Both the position numbers and the translations under genes were made by a program. A stretch of 64,000 bases of DNA from Streptomyces taklimakanensis (GTDB lineage: Bacteria > Actinomycetota > Actinomycetes > Streptomycetales > Streptomycetaceae), in assembly GCF_009709575.1 (NCBI RefSeq), contig NZ_WIXO01000001.1, forward strand, positions 682,001-746,000, written 5' to 3'. The notes under the pieces were generated by a model. The model ran no database searches and was not told the DNA's origin. It saw nothing but the letters and a program-made list of their open reading frames with translations. Within the stretch, counting starts at the first letter, position 1. The number at the start of each line of letters is the position of its first letter. Positions 53,636 to 64,000 of this stretch are shown here, in pieces.

Positions 53636-55093
53636 CTACCGGCCCTCCTCGTGGACCCGGCCCAGGCGGGAGTGGCGGATGCCGTAGGTGAAGTAGATCG
53701 CCAGGCCCCCGACGAGCCAGAGACCGAAGACGGTCCAGGTGACCAGGTCCAGGCCGGCCATCGTCCACAGGCAGAAGGCGAAGCCGAGCGCGGGCAGCAG
53801 GGGCGAGAGCGGGACACGGAAGCCGCGGGCGGCTCGCGGGTGGGTGTGGCGCAGAACGACGACCGAGACGTTGACCAGGGCGAAGGCGAAGAGCGTGCCG
53901 ATGCTGGTGGCGTCGGCGAGGCGGCCGAGCGGGACCACCGCCGCCAACAGCCCGCAGAAGGCCGAGACGATCAGGGTGTTGACGCGCGGGGTGCCGGTGC
54001 GCTGGTGCACCCGGGAGAACACCGTGGGGATCAGTCCGTCGCGGGACATGGAGAACAGGATGCGGGTCTGGCCGTAGAGCACGGCCAGGACGACGCTGGC
54101 GATGGCGATGACGGCGCCGAGCGCCAGCAGGACGGACCAGAAGGTGTGACCGGTGACCTCCTCCATGATTCCGGCGAGGGCCGCCTCGGAGCCGATGAAG
54201 TCCTGCCACGGCATGGCACCGACGGCGACGGCCGCGACCAGGCAGTAGAGCACGGTGACGATGACCAGTGACAGGATGATGGCACGCGGCAGGTCGCGTC
54301 GGGGGTTCCTGGCTTCCTCACCGGCGGTGGAGGCGGCGTCGAAGCCGATGTAGGAGAAGAACAACGTCGCGGCGGCGGCGTTGGCCCCGGCCACGCCCAA
54401 CGGCATGAAGGGCGTGTAGTTCCCGGCGCGCACACCGGTGACGGCGACGGCGCAGAACATCAGCAGCGCGCTGATCTTCACCACCACCATGACGGCGTTG
54501 GCGGTGGCGCTCTCCCGGGCTCCGCCGAGCAGGAGGACCATGGCCAGCAGGATGACCAGCAGGGCCGGGAGATTGACGATGCCTCCGCCCCCGGGCGGCG
54601 CGGAGAGGGCGTCGGGGATGGTGACGCCGACCGTGCCGTCGAGCAGCTCGTTGAGGTACTGGCCCCACCCGACGGCGACGGCGGCCACCGACACCCCGTA
54701 CTCCAGGATCAGGCACCAGCCGATCACCCAGGCCGTCAGTTCGCCCATGGTGGCGTAGGTGTAGCTGTAGGAGGAGCCGGAGACCGGGATGGTGCCGGCC
54801 AGCTCCGCGTAGGACAGGGCGGAGAACAGCGCGGTCAGTCCGGCGAGGACGAAGGACAGGATCACCGCGGGGCCCGCCTCGGGCACGGCCTCGCCCAGGA
54901 CGACGAAGATGCCGGTGCCCAGCGTCGCCCCGATGCTGATCGAGGTCAGCTGCCACAGGCCGAGCGAGCGCCGCAGGGCGCCCCCCTCCCCCTTGCCGCT
55001 CTCGGTGACGAGCCACTCCACGGGTTTGCGGCGCGTCAGCCGGGAGGCGGCACCGGAGCGGCGCGGGGCGGGGGACGCGGTGCCCTGGTCCAT
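53636..55093 (-). CDS. APC-family amino acid permease (CAT type)
   Basis: A 485-residue permease with about 12-13 membrane helices. APC landmarks: LTSISIGATLGTGIFVVLGE (helix 1 binding loop), FFSYIGFDAASTAGEEARNP (helix 6 and loop) and RDLPRAIILSLV. The sequence fits the cationic amino acid transporter-like group. ATG 55093 has GAGGAGCC upstream. It may belong with the Lrp-amidase-oxidase genes at 46.6-49.8 kb, from which it is now separated by the DUF6571 module. Confidence 0.92.
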   Translation of the reverse strand: MDQGTASPAPRRSGAASRLTRRKPVEWLVTESGKGEGGALRRSLGLWQLTSISIGATLGTGIFVVLGEAVPEAGPAVILSFVLAGLTALFSALSYAELAGTIPVSGSSYSYTYATMGELTAWVIGWCLILEYGVSVAAVAVGWGQYLNELLDGTVGVTIPDALSAPPGGGGIVNLPALLVILLAMVLLLGGARESATANAVMVVVKISALLMFCAVAVTGVRAGNYTPFMPLGVAGANAAAATLFFSYIGFDAASTAGEEARNPRRDLPRAIILSLVIVTVLYCLVAAVAVGAMPWQDFIGSEAALAGIMEEVTGHTFWSVLLALGAVIAIASVVLAVLYGQTRILFSMSRDGLIPTVFSRVHQRTGTPRVNTLIVSAFCGLLAAVVPLGRLADATSIGTLFAFALVNVSVVVLRHTHPRAARGFRVPLSPLLPALGFAFCLWTMAGLDLVTWTVFGLWLVGGLAIYFTYGIRHSRLGRVHEEGR

Positions 55094-55226
55094 CGTGAGT
55101 GGCTCCTCGGGATCGGTCACGTATGGCGTATACGGCGCATCGAGTGTGTTTCGCCTCAGAGAGTCGCACATCGAGACGCCGTGCGCGCCGTACGCACGGC
55201 TGCGTCGGCCCGTCCCCGTCGGAGCC

Positions 55227-55931
55227 TCACCGCACGGGCAGGGCCCGCACCCAGGTCCGGTCCTCGGTGAGGTAGGCGTCGACGACGAGACCCGCGCCGG
55301 TCAGCGCCTCCTCGAACTCCTCCCTCCCCATGCGCCGGGAGGGGAACGTCTGGGTCCAGGTGCCGTCCGGGAAGACGTACTCGCAGTGGACGGACGACAC
55401 CCCGGGCTCCCCGGTGGGCTGGACGGAGGCGATCCGCACCAGGCCGTCGCCGGCCCTGCGCTCCCTGGGCGCCCTCTCGTGCCAGTCCTCGCCCTCGCGT
55501 TGGATCAGCACGCTGCCGCCGTCCGCGACGTGCCGGCGGCAGGCGCGCAGCAGCGCGTCACGCACCCGGACATCGGCCGTGTGGACCAGGAAGGAGGCCA
55601 ACAGGACGACGTCGAAGCGCTCGTCCAGGTCCAGCGTCTCGATGGGCGAGCACACCGTACGGGCGCCGCGCACCTTCTCCAGCATCCGCGGCGACTCGTC
55701 GACGGCCGTCACCGCGAAGCCGCGCTCCAGGAGCGGGTGGGTCATCCGGCCCGCGCCGCAGCCCAGTTCGAGCAGGGTCGCCCCGGCGGGGACGGCCGAG
55801 GCGATGACGTCGGGCTCGTCGCCGACGGGCAGTCGGGTGTAGACCTCCACCGCGCAGCCGTCCGGGGTGATCGCTCCGGCCCCGGTGCCCGCGTGGCCCT
55901 CGCGCGGTGTCTGTCGTGGGAATTCGCTCAT
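55227..55931 (-). CDS. SAM-dependent methyltransferase (class I)
   Basis: A 234-residue methyltransferase with the SAM-binding motif LLELGCGAGRMTHPLLERGF, the acidic AVDES loop and FDVVLLASFLVHTADV. Substrate unknown. ATG 55931. It is 83 bases downstream of guaB1, but a hairpin lies between them, so it is probably transcribed separately or at a lower level. Confidence 0.82.
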   Translation of the reverse strand: MSEFPRQTPREGHAGTGAGAITPDGCAVEVYTRLPVGDEPDVIASAVPAGATLLELGCGAGRMTHPLLERGFAVTAVDESPRMLEKVRGARTVCSPIETLDLDERFDVVLLASFLVHTADVRVRDALLRACRRHVADGGSVLIQREGEDWHERAPRERRAGDGLVRIASVQPTGEPGVSSVHCEYVFPDGTWTQTFPSRRMGREEFEEALTGAGLVVDAYLTEDRTWVRALPVR

Positions 55932-55949
55932 GGGGCCATCCAAACGGCT

Positions 55950-55980
55950 GCGGCCCGCCCCCGGGAAGGGGACGGGCCGC
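55950..55980 (-). terminator. Hairpin after guaB1
   Basis: Stem GCGGCCCG/CGGGCCGC with a C-rich/G-rich inner stretch that extends pairing, placed 35-65 bases past the guaB1 stop and just before the methyltransferase start. Confidence 0.6.
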
Positions 55981-56014
55981 GTGCGCGCGGCGGTGGGGCC
56001 GCCGGGCGGAAGGG

Positions 56015-57547
<1,533 letters not shown>

Positions 57548-58570
57548 TCAGCGCGCGCCCTCGTCCGGGTCCGCCCGCTCCAGCGCGGGACGCGGCCCCG
57601 GGCCGGTCTCGTGGAGGAGGTGGTCGGCGGCGGCGGTGTCGGTGACCAGGCTGGTCACCAGCCCGGAACGGAGGACGGCCCCGATCGCCGCCGCCTTGCG
57701 GCGCCCGCCGGCGATGGCGATGACCTCGGGGACGCGGCGCAGTCGGTCGGCCTCGACGGTGATGCAGCGCTCCCCCAGGTCGCGGCCGATGCGGCGGCCC
57801 TCGGCGTCGAAGAGGTGGGCGGACATCTCCGCCGCCACCCCGAGCGAGGCGTAGTGCGCGCGCTCCTCCTCGCTGAGCATGTCGTGGACGGTGGAGACAC
57901 CGGGTTCCCAGGAGCCGATGGACACCGCCGCCACCGTCACCTTGTCGAAGTACTCGAAGGCCGAGGCGATCCCGGTCTGCCGGCGCAGCGCGGCGGCCGT
58001 GGCCGGATCCGGCAGCAGCATCGGCGCGTAGATGGGGTGGGCCTCGCCACCGGAGACGGCCGCGGCGCGCCGTACGGCCTCCACCGAGCCGCGCTCGGCG
58101 GTACCCGCGTCGTAGACCCCGGTCAACTGCACGACGGTGCACGGCGGGAGGCGGTGCAGCGCCGTGGCCATGTGGATGGTCGAGCGGCCCCAGGCCAGGC
58201 CCAGGACGTCTCCCTCGGTGACCAGCTCACCGAGCAGGTCGGCGGCGACCTCGCCCAGGTTCTCCGGGTCGGCGGCGTCCTCGGGCGTGTCCGAGGGGGA
58301 TTCGACCACGACGGCGTGCCGCAGCCCGTAGCGGGCGCGCAGGGTGTCGGACCGTTCGGCGTCCAACTCGGCCGGGACCCGGATCTCGATGCGCACCAGG
58401 TCCCGCTCCAGCGCGGTCTCCAGGACCCGTGCCACCTTGAAGCGGCTCACGCCGAACTCGTCGGCGATCTGGATCTTGGACTTCCCCTCCAGATAGAAGC
58501 GGCGCGCCATGGCCGCCGCCTGCATCAGCTCGGCGGGACCCATTCTCGTGGCTGACCGCCCGGTCGACAC
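57548..58570 (-). CDS. SorC/DeoR-type sugar-binding transcriptional regulator
   Basis: A 340-residue regulator. Helix-turn-helix: FYLEGKSKIQIADEFGVSRF, then KVARVLETALERDLVRI. The SorC sugar-phosphate-binding domain has VLGLAWGRSTIHMATALHRL, VVQLTGVYDAG and VIAIAGGRRKAAAIGAVLRS. The start is GTG 58570, with GAGGTGAG five bases upstream. The neighbouring rpe gene suggests a pentose-phosphate effector. The order rpe-regulator-guaB1 is common in Streptomyces. Confidence 0.88.
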   Translation of the reverse strand: MSTGRSATRMGPAELMQAAAMARRFYLEGKSKIQIADEFGVSRFKVARVLETALERDLVRIEIRVPAELDAERSDTLRARYGLRHAVVVESPSDTPEDAADPENLGEVAADLLGELVTEGDVLGLAWGRSTIHMATALHRLPPCTVVQLTGVYDAGTAERGSVEAVRRAAAVSGGEAHPIYAPMLLPDPATAAALRRQTGIASAFEYFDKVTVAAVSIGSWEPGVSTVHDMLSEEERAHYASLGVAAEMSAHLFDAEGRRIGRDLGERCITVEADRLRRVPEVIAIAGGRRKAAAIGAVLRSGLVTSLVTDTAAADHLLHETGPGPRPALERADPDEGAR

Positions 58571-58797
58571 CGCACTCACCTCGCTACCGTTCCGTCGTAC
58601 TCGTGTACGCACCTCAATCACTCTGCGCGTTCATCCTCGCAGATCCGCGGGCTTCCTGATCCATTCCGTGCACGGTGCACCCAGCTACCGGGCCGTACGG
58701 ACGCCCCGGTGGGGTCCCGTTCGGACGGACTTCTCCGGATGTCCCCCGAACGTTCCCCCGGAGTCCCGGAGAGCACCCCGACGCCCCGGGGCGTCCC

Positions 58798-59487
58798 TCA
58801 GTGGGCGTGCCCCTCGCCGGCCCCGCCGGCCGCCTCCGCCTGGGCCCGCAGGGACCGCACCGCCGCCGCCGGGTCGTCCGCGCCGTAGACGGCCGAGCCG
58901 GCCACGAAGACGTCGGCGCCCGCCTCGGCGCAGCGCTCGATGGTGGAGGCCGACACGCCGCCGTCCACCTGGAGCCAGAGCTGGAGCCCGTGCTTGTCGA
59001 TGAGCTGTCGGGCGCGGCGGATCTTGGGGAGGGTGACGTCGAGGAACGCCTGGCCGCCGAAGCCCGGTTCCACGGTCATCACCAGGAGCATGTCCAGCTC
59101 CGGCAGCAGGTCCTCGTAGGGCTCGACCGGGGTGGCGGGCTTGAGGGCCATGGAGGCGCGGGCGCCCTTGGCGCGGATCTCGCGGGCCAGCCGCACCGGC
59201 GCGGCGGCGGCCTCCACGTGGAAGGTGACGGAGCCGGCCCCCGCCTCGACGTACTGCGGCGCCCAGCGGTCGGGATCCTCGATCATCAGGTGGCAGTCCA
59301 GCGGGGTGTCGGTCGCCTCGCGGAGCGAGGCGACGACCGGGACACCGAGCGTCAGGTTGGGGACGAAGTGGTTGTCCATCACGTCCACGTGGAGCCAGTC
59401 GGCGCCCTCGGGTCCCCCGACGCGCCGTGCCTCGTCGGCCAGGTGTGCGAAGTCGGCGGACAGGATGCTGGGGTTGATCTGAGCCAT
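58798..59487 (-). CDS. rpe: Ribulose-phosphate 3-epimerase
   Basis: A 229-residue TIM-barrel epimerase ([77 protein letters not shown]). Metal-binding Asp/His in DVMD and the catalytic Asp in VDGG are present. It interconverts ribulose- and xylulose-5-phosphate in the pentose phosphate pathway. It carries a short His-ended tail (GEGHAH). ATG 59487. Confidence 0.97.
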   Translation of the reverse strand: MAQINPSILSADFAHLADEARRVGGPEGADWLHVDVMDNHFVPNLTLGVPVVASLREATDTPLDCHLMIEDPDRWAPQYVEAGAGSVTFHVEAAAAPVRLAREIRAKGARASMALKPATPVEPYEDLLPELDMLLVMTVEPGFGGQAFLDVTLPKIRRARQLIDKHGLQLWLQVDGGVSASTIERCAEAGADVFVAGSAVYGADDPAAAVRSLRAQAEAAGGAGEGHAH

Positions 59488-59630
59488 GGCCCCAGTATGT
59501 CGTGCCGCCCACCCGCTCCCGCCGCCAGGTTCGGCCCGGTCCCGGGCGCCGTCGCAGCGGGTCCGGACGGCGGCTTCTTTGCCGACGCGTGGTCGCGGGC
59601 CGTCGTCCGGACCCGCTGCGGGGACGTGGG

Positions 59631-61037
59631 TCAGGCGGTGCGGCGCAGCAGGGCGAGGTACATCGCGTCGGTGCCGTGCCGGTGCGGCCAGAGCTGGATG
59701 TCGGGGCCGTCGCCGAGGTCGGGCACGTCGGGCAGCAGGGGGCGGGCGTCGATCGGCTCGGCGCCCCCGTGCCTCAGCACGTCCTGGACGACCGCGCGGG
59801 TCTCGGCCGGGTGCGGGGAACAGGTGGCGTAGCCGACGACGCCGCCGGGGCGGACGGCGCGCAGCGCCTCGGTGAGCAGGGCGCGCTGGAGGGGAGCGAA
59901 GCCGGCCAGGTCCTCGGGGCGGCGGCGCCAACGGGCCTCGGGGCGGCGACGCAGGGCGCCGAGCCCGGTGCAGGGCACGTCGACCAAGGCCCGGTCGAAG
60001 GTGCCGGGCCGCCAGGCGGGACGGGTTCCGTCGGCGGTGACCACCTGGTACGGACCGGGGTTGCCGCGTAGCGCGCCGGCCACTAGGCGGGCGCGGTGGG
60101 GCTGCCGCTCGGCGGCGACCAGGGCCGCGCCGCGGCCGGCCGCCAACGCGGCCAGCAGGGCGGCCTTGCCGCCCGGTCCGGCGCAGCCGTCGAGCCAGCG
60201 CCGGTCGTCGCCCTCCAAGGGCGCGTTCGCCAACGCGAGGGCCACGAGTTGGCTGCCCTCGTCCTGCACGCCGGCACGTCCCTCGGCCACGGCGTCGATC
60301 GTGCCGGGGTCGCCGCCCTCGGCGAGCCGGACGGCGTACGGGGACCAGCGGCCCGGCTCGGCGTCGCCGGTCAGCAGTTCCTCCCGTGTCGCACGGCCGG
60401 GGCGGGCCACCAGGGTGACCTCGGGGCGGGCGTTGTCGGCCGCCAGCAGGGCCTCGATCTCCTCGCGGCCGCCGCCGAGCGCGTCCCACAGGGCCGAGAC
60501 GACCCAGCGGGGGTGGGCGTGGACGACCGCCAGGTGTTCCTCGGGGTCCTCGTCCCAGCGCGGTGCCACCCTGGCCAGCCAGCCGTCCAGGTCGTCGGCG
60601 GCGATCTTCCGCAGCACGGCGTTGACGAACCGGGCTCGGCCGTCGCCGAGGACCGACCTGGCCAGGTCCACGGTGGTGCTCACCGCCGCGTGGGCGGGGA
60701 TGCGGGTGCCCAGCAGTTGGTGGGCACCCAGCGAGAGGACGTCCAGCACCGGCGGGTCCACCTCGCGCAGCGGGCGGTCCACGCAGGCGGCGATGACGGC
60801 GTCGTAGGTGCCCTGGCGGCGGAGGGTGCCGTAGACCAGTTCGGTGGCCAGTGCCGCGTCCCGCCCGTCGAGGCCGTCGCGCTCGCGCGCCTTGCGCAGC
60901 AACGGGGGCAGGACGAGGTTGGCGTACGCGTCGCGCTCGTCGACGGCCCGCAGCGCCTCGAAGGCGATCGTGCGGACGGGGTCCTTCCGGGGAGGGCGAC
61001 GGTGGGACCTGGCGGGGCGGCGTGGCCGGCTGCTCAC
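59631..61037 (-). CDS. rsmB: 16S rRNA m5C methyltransferase (RsmB/Sun family)
   Basis: A 468-residue RNA cytosine methyltransferase. An N-terminal NusB-like helical domain ([20 protein letters not shown]) binds RNA. The catalytic domain has [16 protein letters not shown] (SAM), [20 protein letters not shown] (motif IV Cys) and [12 protein letters not shown] (motif VI Cys). It modifies helix 31 of 16S rRNA in E. coli. The start is GTG 61037. fmt lies upstream in the same direction, with a 143-base gap, a widely conserved pairing. Confidence 0.94.
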   Translation of the reverse strand: MSSRPRRPARSHRRPPRKDPVRTIAFEALRAVDERDAYANLVLPPLLRKARERDGLDGRDAALATELVYGTLRRQGTYDAVIAACVDRPLREVDPPVLDVLSLGAHQLLGTRIPAHAAVSTTVDLARSVLGDGRARFVNAVLRKIAADDLDGWLARVAPRWDEDPEEHLAVVHAHPRWVVSALWDALGGGREEIEALLAADNARPEVTLVARPGRATREELLTGDAEPGRWSPYAVRLAEGGDPGTIDAVAEGRAGVQDEGSQLVALALANAPLEGDDRRWLDGCAGPGGKAALLAALAAGRGAALVAAERQPHRARLVAGALRGNPGPYQVVTADGTRPAWRPGTFDRALVDVPCTGLGALRRRPEARWRRRPEDLAGFAPLQRALLTEALRAVRPGGVVGYATCSPHPAETRAVVQDVLRHGGAEPIDARPLLPDVPDLGDGPDIQLWPHRHGTDAMYLALLRRTA

Positions 61038-61180
61038 GGGGAAGGTGCTCCGGATCGTTCGGGGATGCGGTGGCGCGGGACGCCCGAGGGGGCGCGGCCC
61101 TCCAGCGTAGCCCCCGCCCCGGACGGACCCGCCGGGCGGCGGGAGGGCGACCGGCCGCGTCCGTCCCGCCCCCGGGCGCC

Positions 61181-62113
61181 TCACTCCCCGAGACGCTCCC
61201 CCGCGGCGATGCGGACCCCGCGCGCCCAGTCGGCGGCGGCCATCGGCTTCTTGCCCTGGGGCTGTACCCACAGCAGTTCGACGGCGTGCGAGCCGGTCCC
61301 GACGTGCACGGTGTTCCTGCCGACGGCCAACTCCCCGGGAGCCAGGTCGACGCGGTCGGGCGCGAGGCCGAGCTGCCGCAGCTTGAGCCGCTCGCCGCGG
61401 AAGAGCGTCCAGGCACCGGGAGCGGGCGAGCAGCCGCGCACCACGCGGTCCACGCGCAGCGCGGGGGCGTTCCAGTCCACGCGGGCGTCCTCGACCGTGA
61501 TCTTGGGGGCGAGGCTGACGCCCTCCGCCGGCTGCGGCGCGGCCCGCAGCGTGCCGTCCTCGATCCCGTCCATGGTGGCGGAGAGCAGTCCGGCGCCCGC
61601 GAAGGCCAGCCGGGTCAGCAGGTCGCCACTGGTGTCGGTGGGCCGGATCTCCTCGGTGACGACCCCGTAGACCGGGCCGGAGTCCAACCCCTCCTCGATG
61701 AGGAAGGTGGAGGCCCCGGTGACCTCGTCGCCCGCCATGATCGCGTGTTGGACGGGGGCCGCGCCGCGCCAGGCGGGCAGCAGCGAGAAGTGCAGGTTGA
61801 CCCAGCCCCGGGCGGGGATGTCGAGGGCGACCTTCGGCAGCAGCGCGCCGTAGGCCACCACGGGACAGCAGTCCGGGGCAATCTCGCGCAGTCGGGCGAG
61901 GAAGTCCTCGTCGCGGGGGCGGGCGGGCTTGAGGACCTCGATCCCGGCCTCCTCGGCCCGCCGGCCGACCGGGCTCGCCACCAGGCGGCGCCCACGTCCG
62001 GCCGGCGCGTCCGGCCGGGTGACGACGGCCGCCACCTCGTGCCGCTCCGATGCGATCAGGGCGTCGAGGGCGGGTACGGCGACCTCGGGGGTGCCGGCGA
62101 AGACGAGCCTCAT
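61181..62113 (-). CDS. fmt: Methionyl-tRNA formyltransferase
   Basis: A 310-residue Fmt that formylates initiator Met-tRNA. It begins [20 protein letters not shown], with [17 protein letters not shown], the catalytic region [20 protein letters not shown] (Asn, His) and [12 protein letters not shown] (Asp). A C-terminal OB-like domain follows ([14 protein letters not shown]). ATG 62113. It lies between priA and rsmB, a conserved housekeeping order. Confidence 0.97.
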   Translation of the reverse strand: MRLVFAGTPEVAVPALDALIASERHEVAAVVTRPDAPAGRGRRLVASPVGRRAEEAGIEVLKPARPRDEDFLARLREIAPDCCPVVAYGALLPKVALDIPARGWVNLHFSLLPAWRGAAPVQHAIMAGDEVTGASTFLIEEGLDSGPVYGVVTEEIRPTDTSGDLLTRLAFAGAGLLSATMDGIEDGTLRAAPQPAEGVSLAPKITVEDARVDWNAPALRVDRVVRGCSPAPGAWTLFRGERLKLRQLGLAPDRVDLAPGELAVGRNTVHVGTGSHAVELLWVQPQGKKPMAAADWARGVRIAAGERLGE

Positions 62114-62267
62114 CGGTGACGAACTACCTCTCGCGGACGGACGCGTGCGGGGCGCGGGACGGCGCACCAGTGTACGACCCGTCACGGCCGCCGACCCGAC
62201 GGGCGCTCCGGGGCGTACCGACCCGGCGGGCGACTCGCGGATCCCGCCTCGCGCCCCCGCAGCGTGA

Positions 62268-62942
<675 letters not shown>

Positions 62943-62963
62943 CTCCTCCTCGGCCGTGCCGCC

Positions 62964-63007
62964 ACCGCCCGGTGTCCGACCGCCCCCGGCCGGACACCGG
63001 GCGGTGC
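62964..63007. terminator. Bidirectional terminator between HTH gene and priA
   Basis: Perfect 16-bp stem (CACCGCCCGGTGTCCG / CGGACACCGGGCGGTG) with a 12-base C-rich loop, midway between the two convergent stop codons. Confidence 0.85.
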
Positions 63008-63066
63008 CGTGCCCGCCCCAGGCAGCCCCCGGCGGCCCCCGGCAGCCCTCTGCGAGGACACCGCGG

Positions 63067-64000
63067 TCAGCCGATGTCCTCCGGATCGATGCGGACCCAC
63101 ACCGGTGCGCCCTCCCGGCGGGCGAGCCGAGCGGCCCGTGCCGTCCGCAGGGCCGCGGCGAGCGCGGCCCCACCACCCGGCGGCACCCGCACCAGGGCCC
63201 GCTCCCACCGTTCGCCCGGGGGCGCGGAGCCGGGCCGCCGGGGACGTCCGGGGTCGGTGGGCGGCAGCGGCACCGGCCCCAGCACCTCGGCGCCGGGCGG
63301 CAGATCGGCCGATGCCAGCAGATCGGCGACGGCCTCGGGCGGCCCCGTCACCGCCGCCATCCGGGACACCGGCGGGAAGCCCAGCTCGGCGCGCTCGGCC
63401 AGTTCGCGCCGGGCGTGCCCGGCCGGATCCCAGCGCACCAGCGCCTGGACCGGCCGCAGCGTCGGCTCGGCCATGACGACCACCCGTCCGCCCTCGGTGT
63501 GGGGACGCACCAGCGCGGCGGCGCCCAGCCAGCGGCGCAGCGCCTCCTCGGCCGCCCGCAGATCGGGGCGGGAGAGCAGCGCCCAACCGTCCAACAGCAG
63601 CGCCGCCGCGTAACCGGGCCCCTCGGCGACCGGTTCGGCCCCCGGGGTGCTGACCACCAGCACGGGCCGTTCGGGGACGGTGTCCAGCACGTGGTCCCGC
63701 CCGGAGGTGCGCACGGGAACGGACGGGAAGGCGCGGCCGAGTTCCTCGGCCGTGCGGCGGGCGCCGAAGACCCGGCCTCTCAGCCTCGTCGCCCCGCACT
63801 CCGCGCAGCGCCACGCGGGCTCCGCCCGACCGCACCAGCCGCAGCCGGGCGGGGCGTCACCGCCGGCGGCCTCCAGCGGGCCCGCACAGTGGGCACAGCG
63901 CGCGGGTTCGCGGCACCCCGCGCAGGCCAGCCGGGGTACGTAGCCGCGCCGGGGCACCTGCACCAGGACGGGGCCCAGCGCCAGGGCCTCGCGCACGGTG
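63067..64000 (-). CDS. priA: Primosomal protein N' (PriA), 5' partial
   Basis: At least 311 residues of the C-terminal part; the gene continues past the window. It shows the PriA zinc-binding cysteines (CAGCREPARCAHC, CGWCGRAEPAWRCAECG), GTERV-equivalent ELGRAFPSVPV, VLVVSTPGAEPV, and PTLRPVQALVRWDPAGHARR-type C-terminal helicase lobe sequence. The DEAH motif of true PriA helicases would lie outside the window; actinobacterial PriA often lacks helicase motifs. It acts in replication restart and is placed upstream of fmt as in most actinobacteria. Confidence 0.93.
   Translation of the reverse strand, partial: TVREALALGPVLVQVPRRGYVPRLACAGCREPARCAHCAGPLEAAGGDAPPGCGWCGRAEPAWRCAECGATRLRGRVFGARRTAEELGRAFPSVPVRTSGRDHVLDTVPERPVLVVSTPGAEPVAEGPGYAAALLLDGWALLSRPDLRAAEEALRRWLGAAALVRPHTEGGRVVVMAEPTLRPVQALVRWDPAGHARRELAERAELGFPPVSRMAAVTGPPEAVADLLASADLPPGAEVLGPVPLPPTDPGRPRRPGSAPPGERWERALVRVPPGGGAALAAALRTARAARLARREGAPVWVRIDPEDIG

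Overview
The window is about 72% GC with dense, strongly GC3-biased genes. It carries an FMN-riboswitch-led rib-his operon, an exact copy of the Streptomyces CebR operator, the DUF6230/DUF6114 pair and an actinobacterial GuaB1. All of this points to a Streptomyces or close-relative chromosome, and I name no species. No tRNA, rRNA, CRISPR array or intact prophage was recognised.

Layout. 0-3.7 kb: the end of a D-lactate dehydrogenase gene, a small membrane protein, two tandem-domain universal stress proteins and a DUF1876 (Rv1738-like) protein, resembling a hypoxia/dormancy island. 4-5.8 kb: a translationally coupled envelope trio (DUF6230, DUF6114, exported protein). 6.2-7.8 kb: a convergent Vsr endonuclease and C5-cytosine methyltransferase. 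8.1-11.5 kb: a decayed TPR gene, an antisense Atu4866-domain remnant, an amidohydrolase shell lacking its barrel fused to an Atu4866 domain, and an intact amidohydrolase. 11.7-15.3 kb: zinc-free ribosomal protein paralogues (S18, L31, L33, L28, S14, L32) with two COG0523 genes and two Zur-like boxes. 15.4-22.2 kb: accessory DNA with two IS5-type remnants, a secreted AA10 LPMO behind a CebR box, an RTX-repeat protein, a C39 peptidase and a small kinase. 22.6-31.1 kb: an EccA/CbxX-type AAA+ protein, then the riboflavin-histidine operon. 31.2-33.7 kb: a divergent ROK repressor and MFS exporter sharing a perfect operator. 33.8-37.4 kb: a gene graveyard (headless aminotransferase, regulator tail, NmrA-like gene with a run-on tail, frameshifted acyltransferase, fragmented FAD monooxygenase). 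37.8-40.3 kb: a purine/uracil permease and a DUF5995 protein. 40.3-46.5 kb: an arabinofuranosidase-ABC importer operon with its LacI regulator. 46.6-49.8 kb: a flavin amine oxidase, nitrilase-type amidohydrolase and Lrp regulator. 50.2-53.6 kb: a three-gene secretion/toxin-like module. 53.6-64 kb: an APC permease, a methyltransferase, then housekeeping genes guaB1, a SorC regulator, rpe, rsmB, fmt, a small HTH protein and priA.

How it works together. The clearest physiological unit is the zinc-starvation set: when Zur leaves its box, cysteine-free ribosomal proteins and metallochaperone-like proteins would be made so that ribosomal zinc can be released. The rib-his operon ties flavin synthesis, a probable riboflavin importer and histidine synthesis to one FMN riboswitch. 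The LPMO and the arabinofuranosidase/ABC operon indicate plant-polymer use. The most exploratory leads are the barrel-less amidohydrolase-Atu4866 fusion, the DUF6571 module with a composition break, and the decayed loci that show repeated rearrangement.
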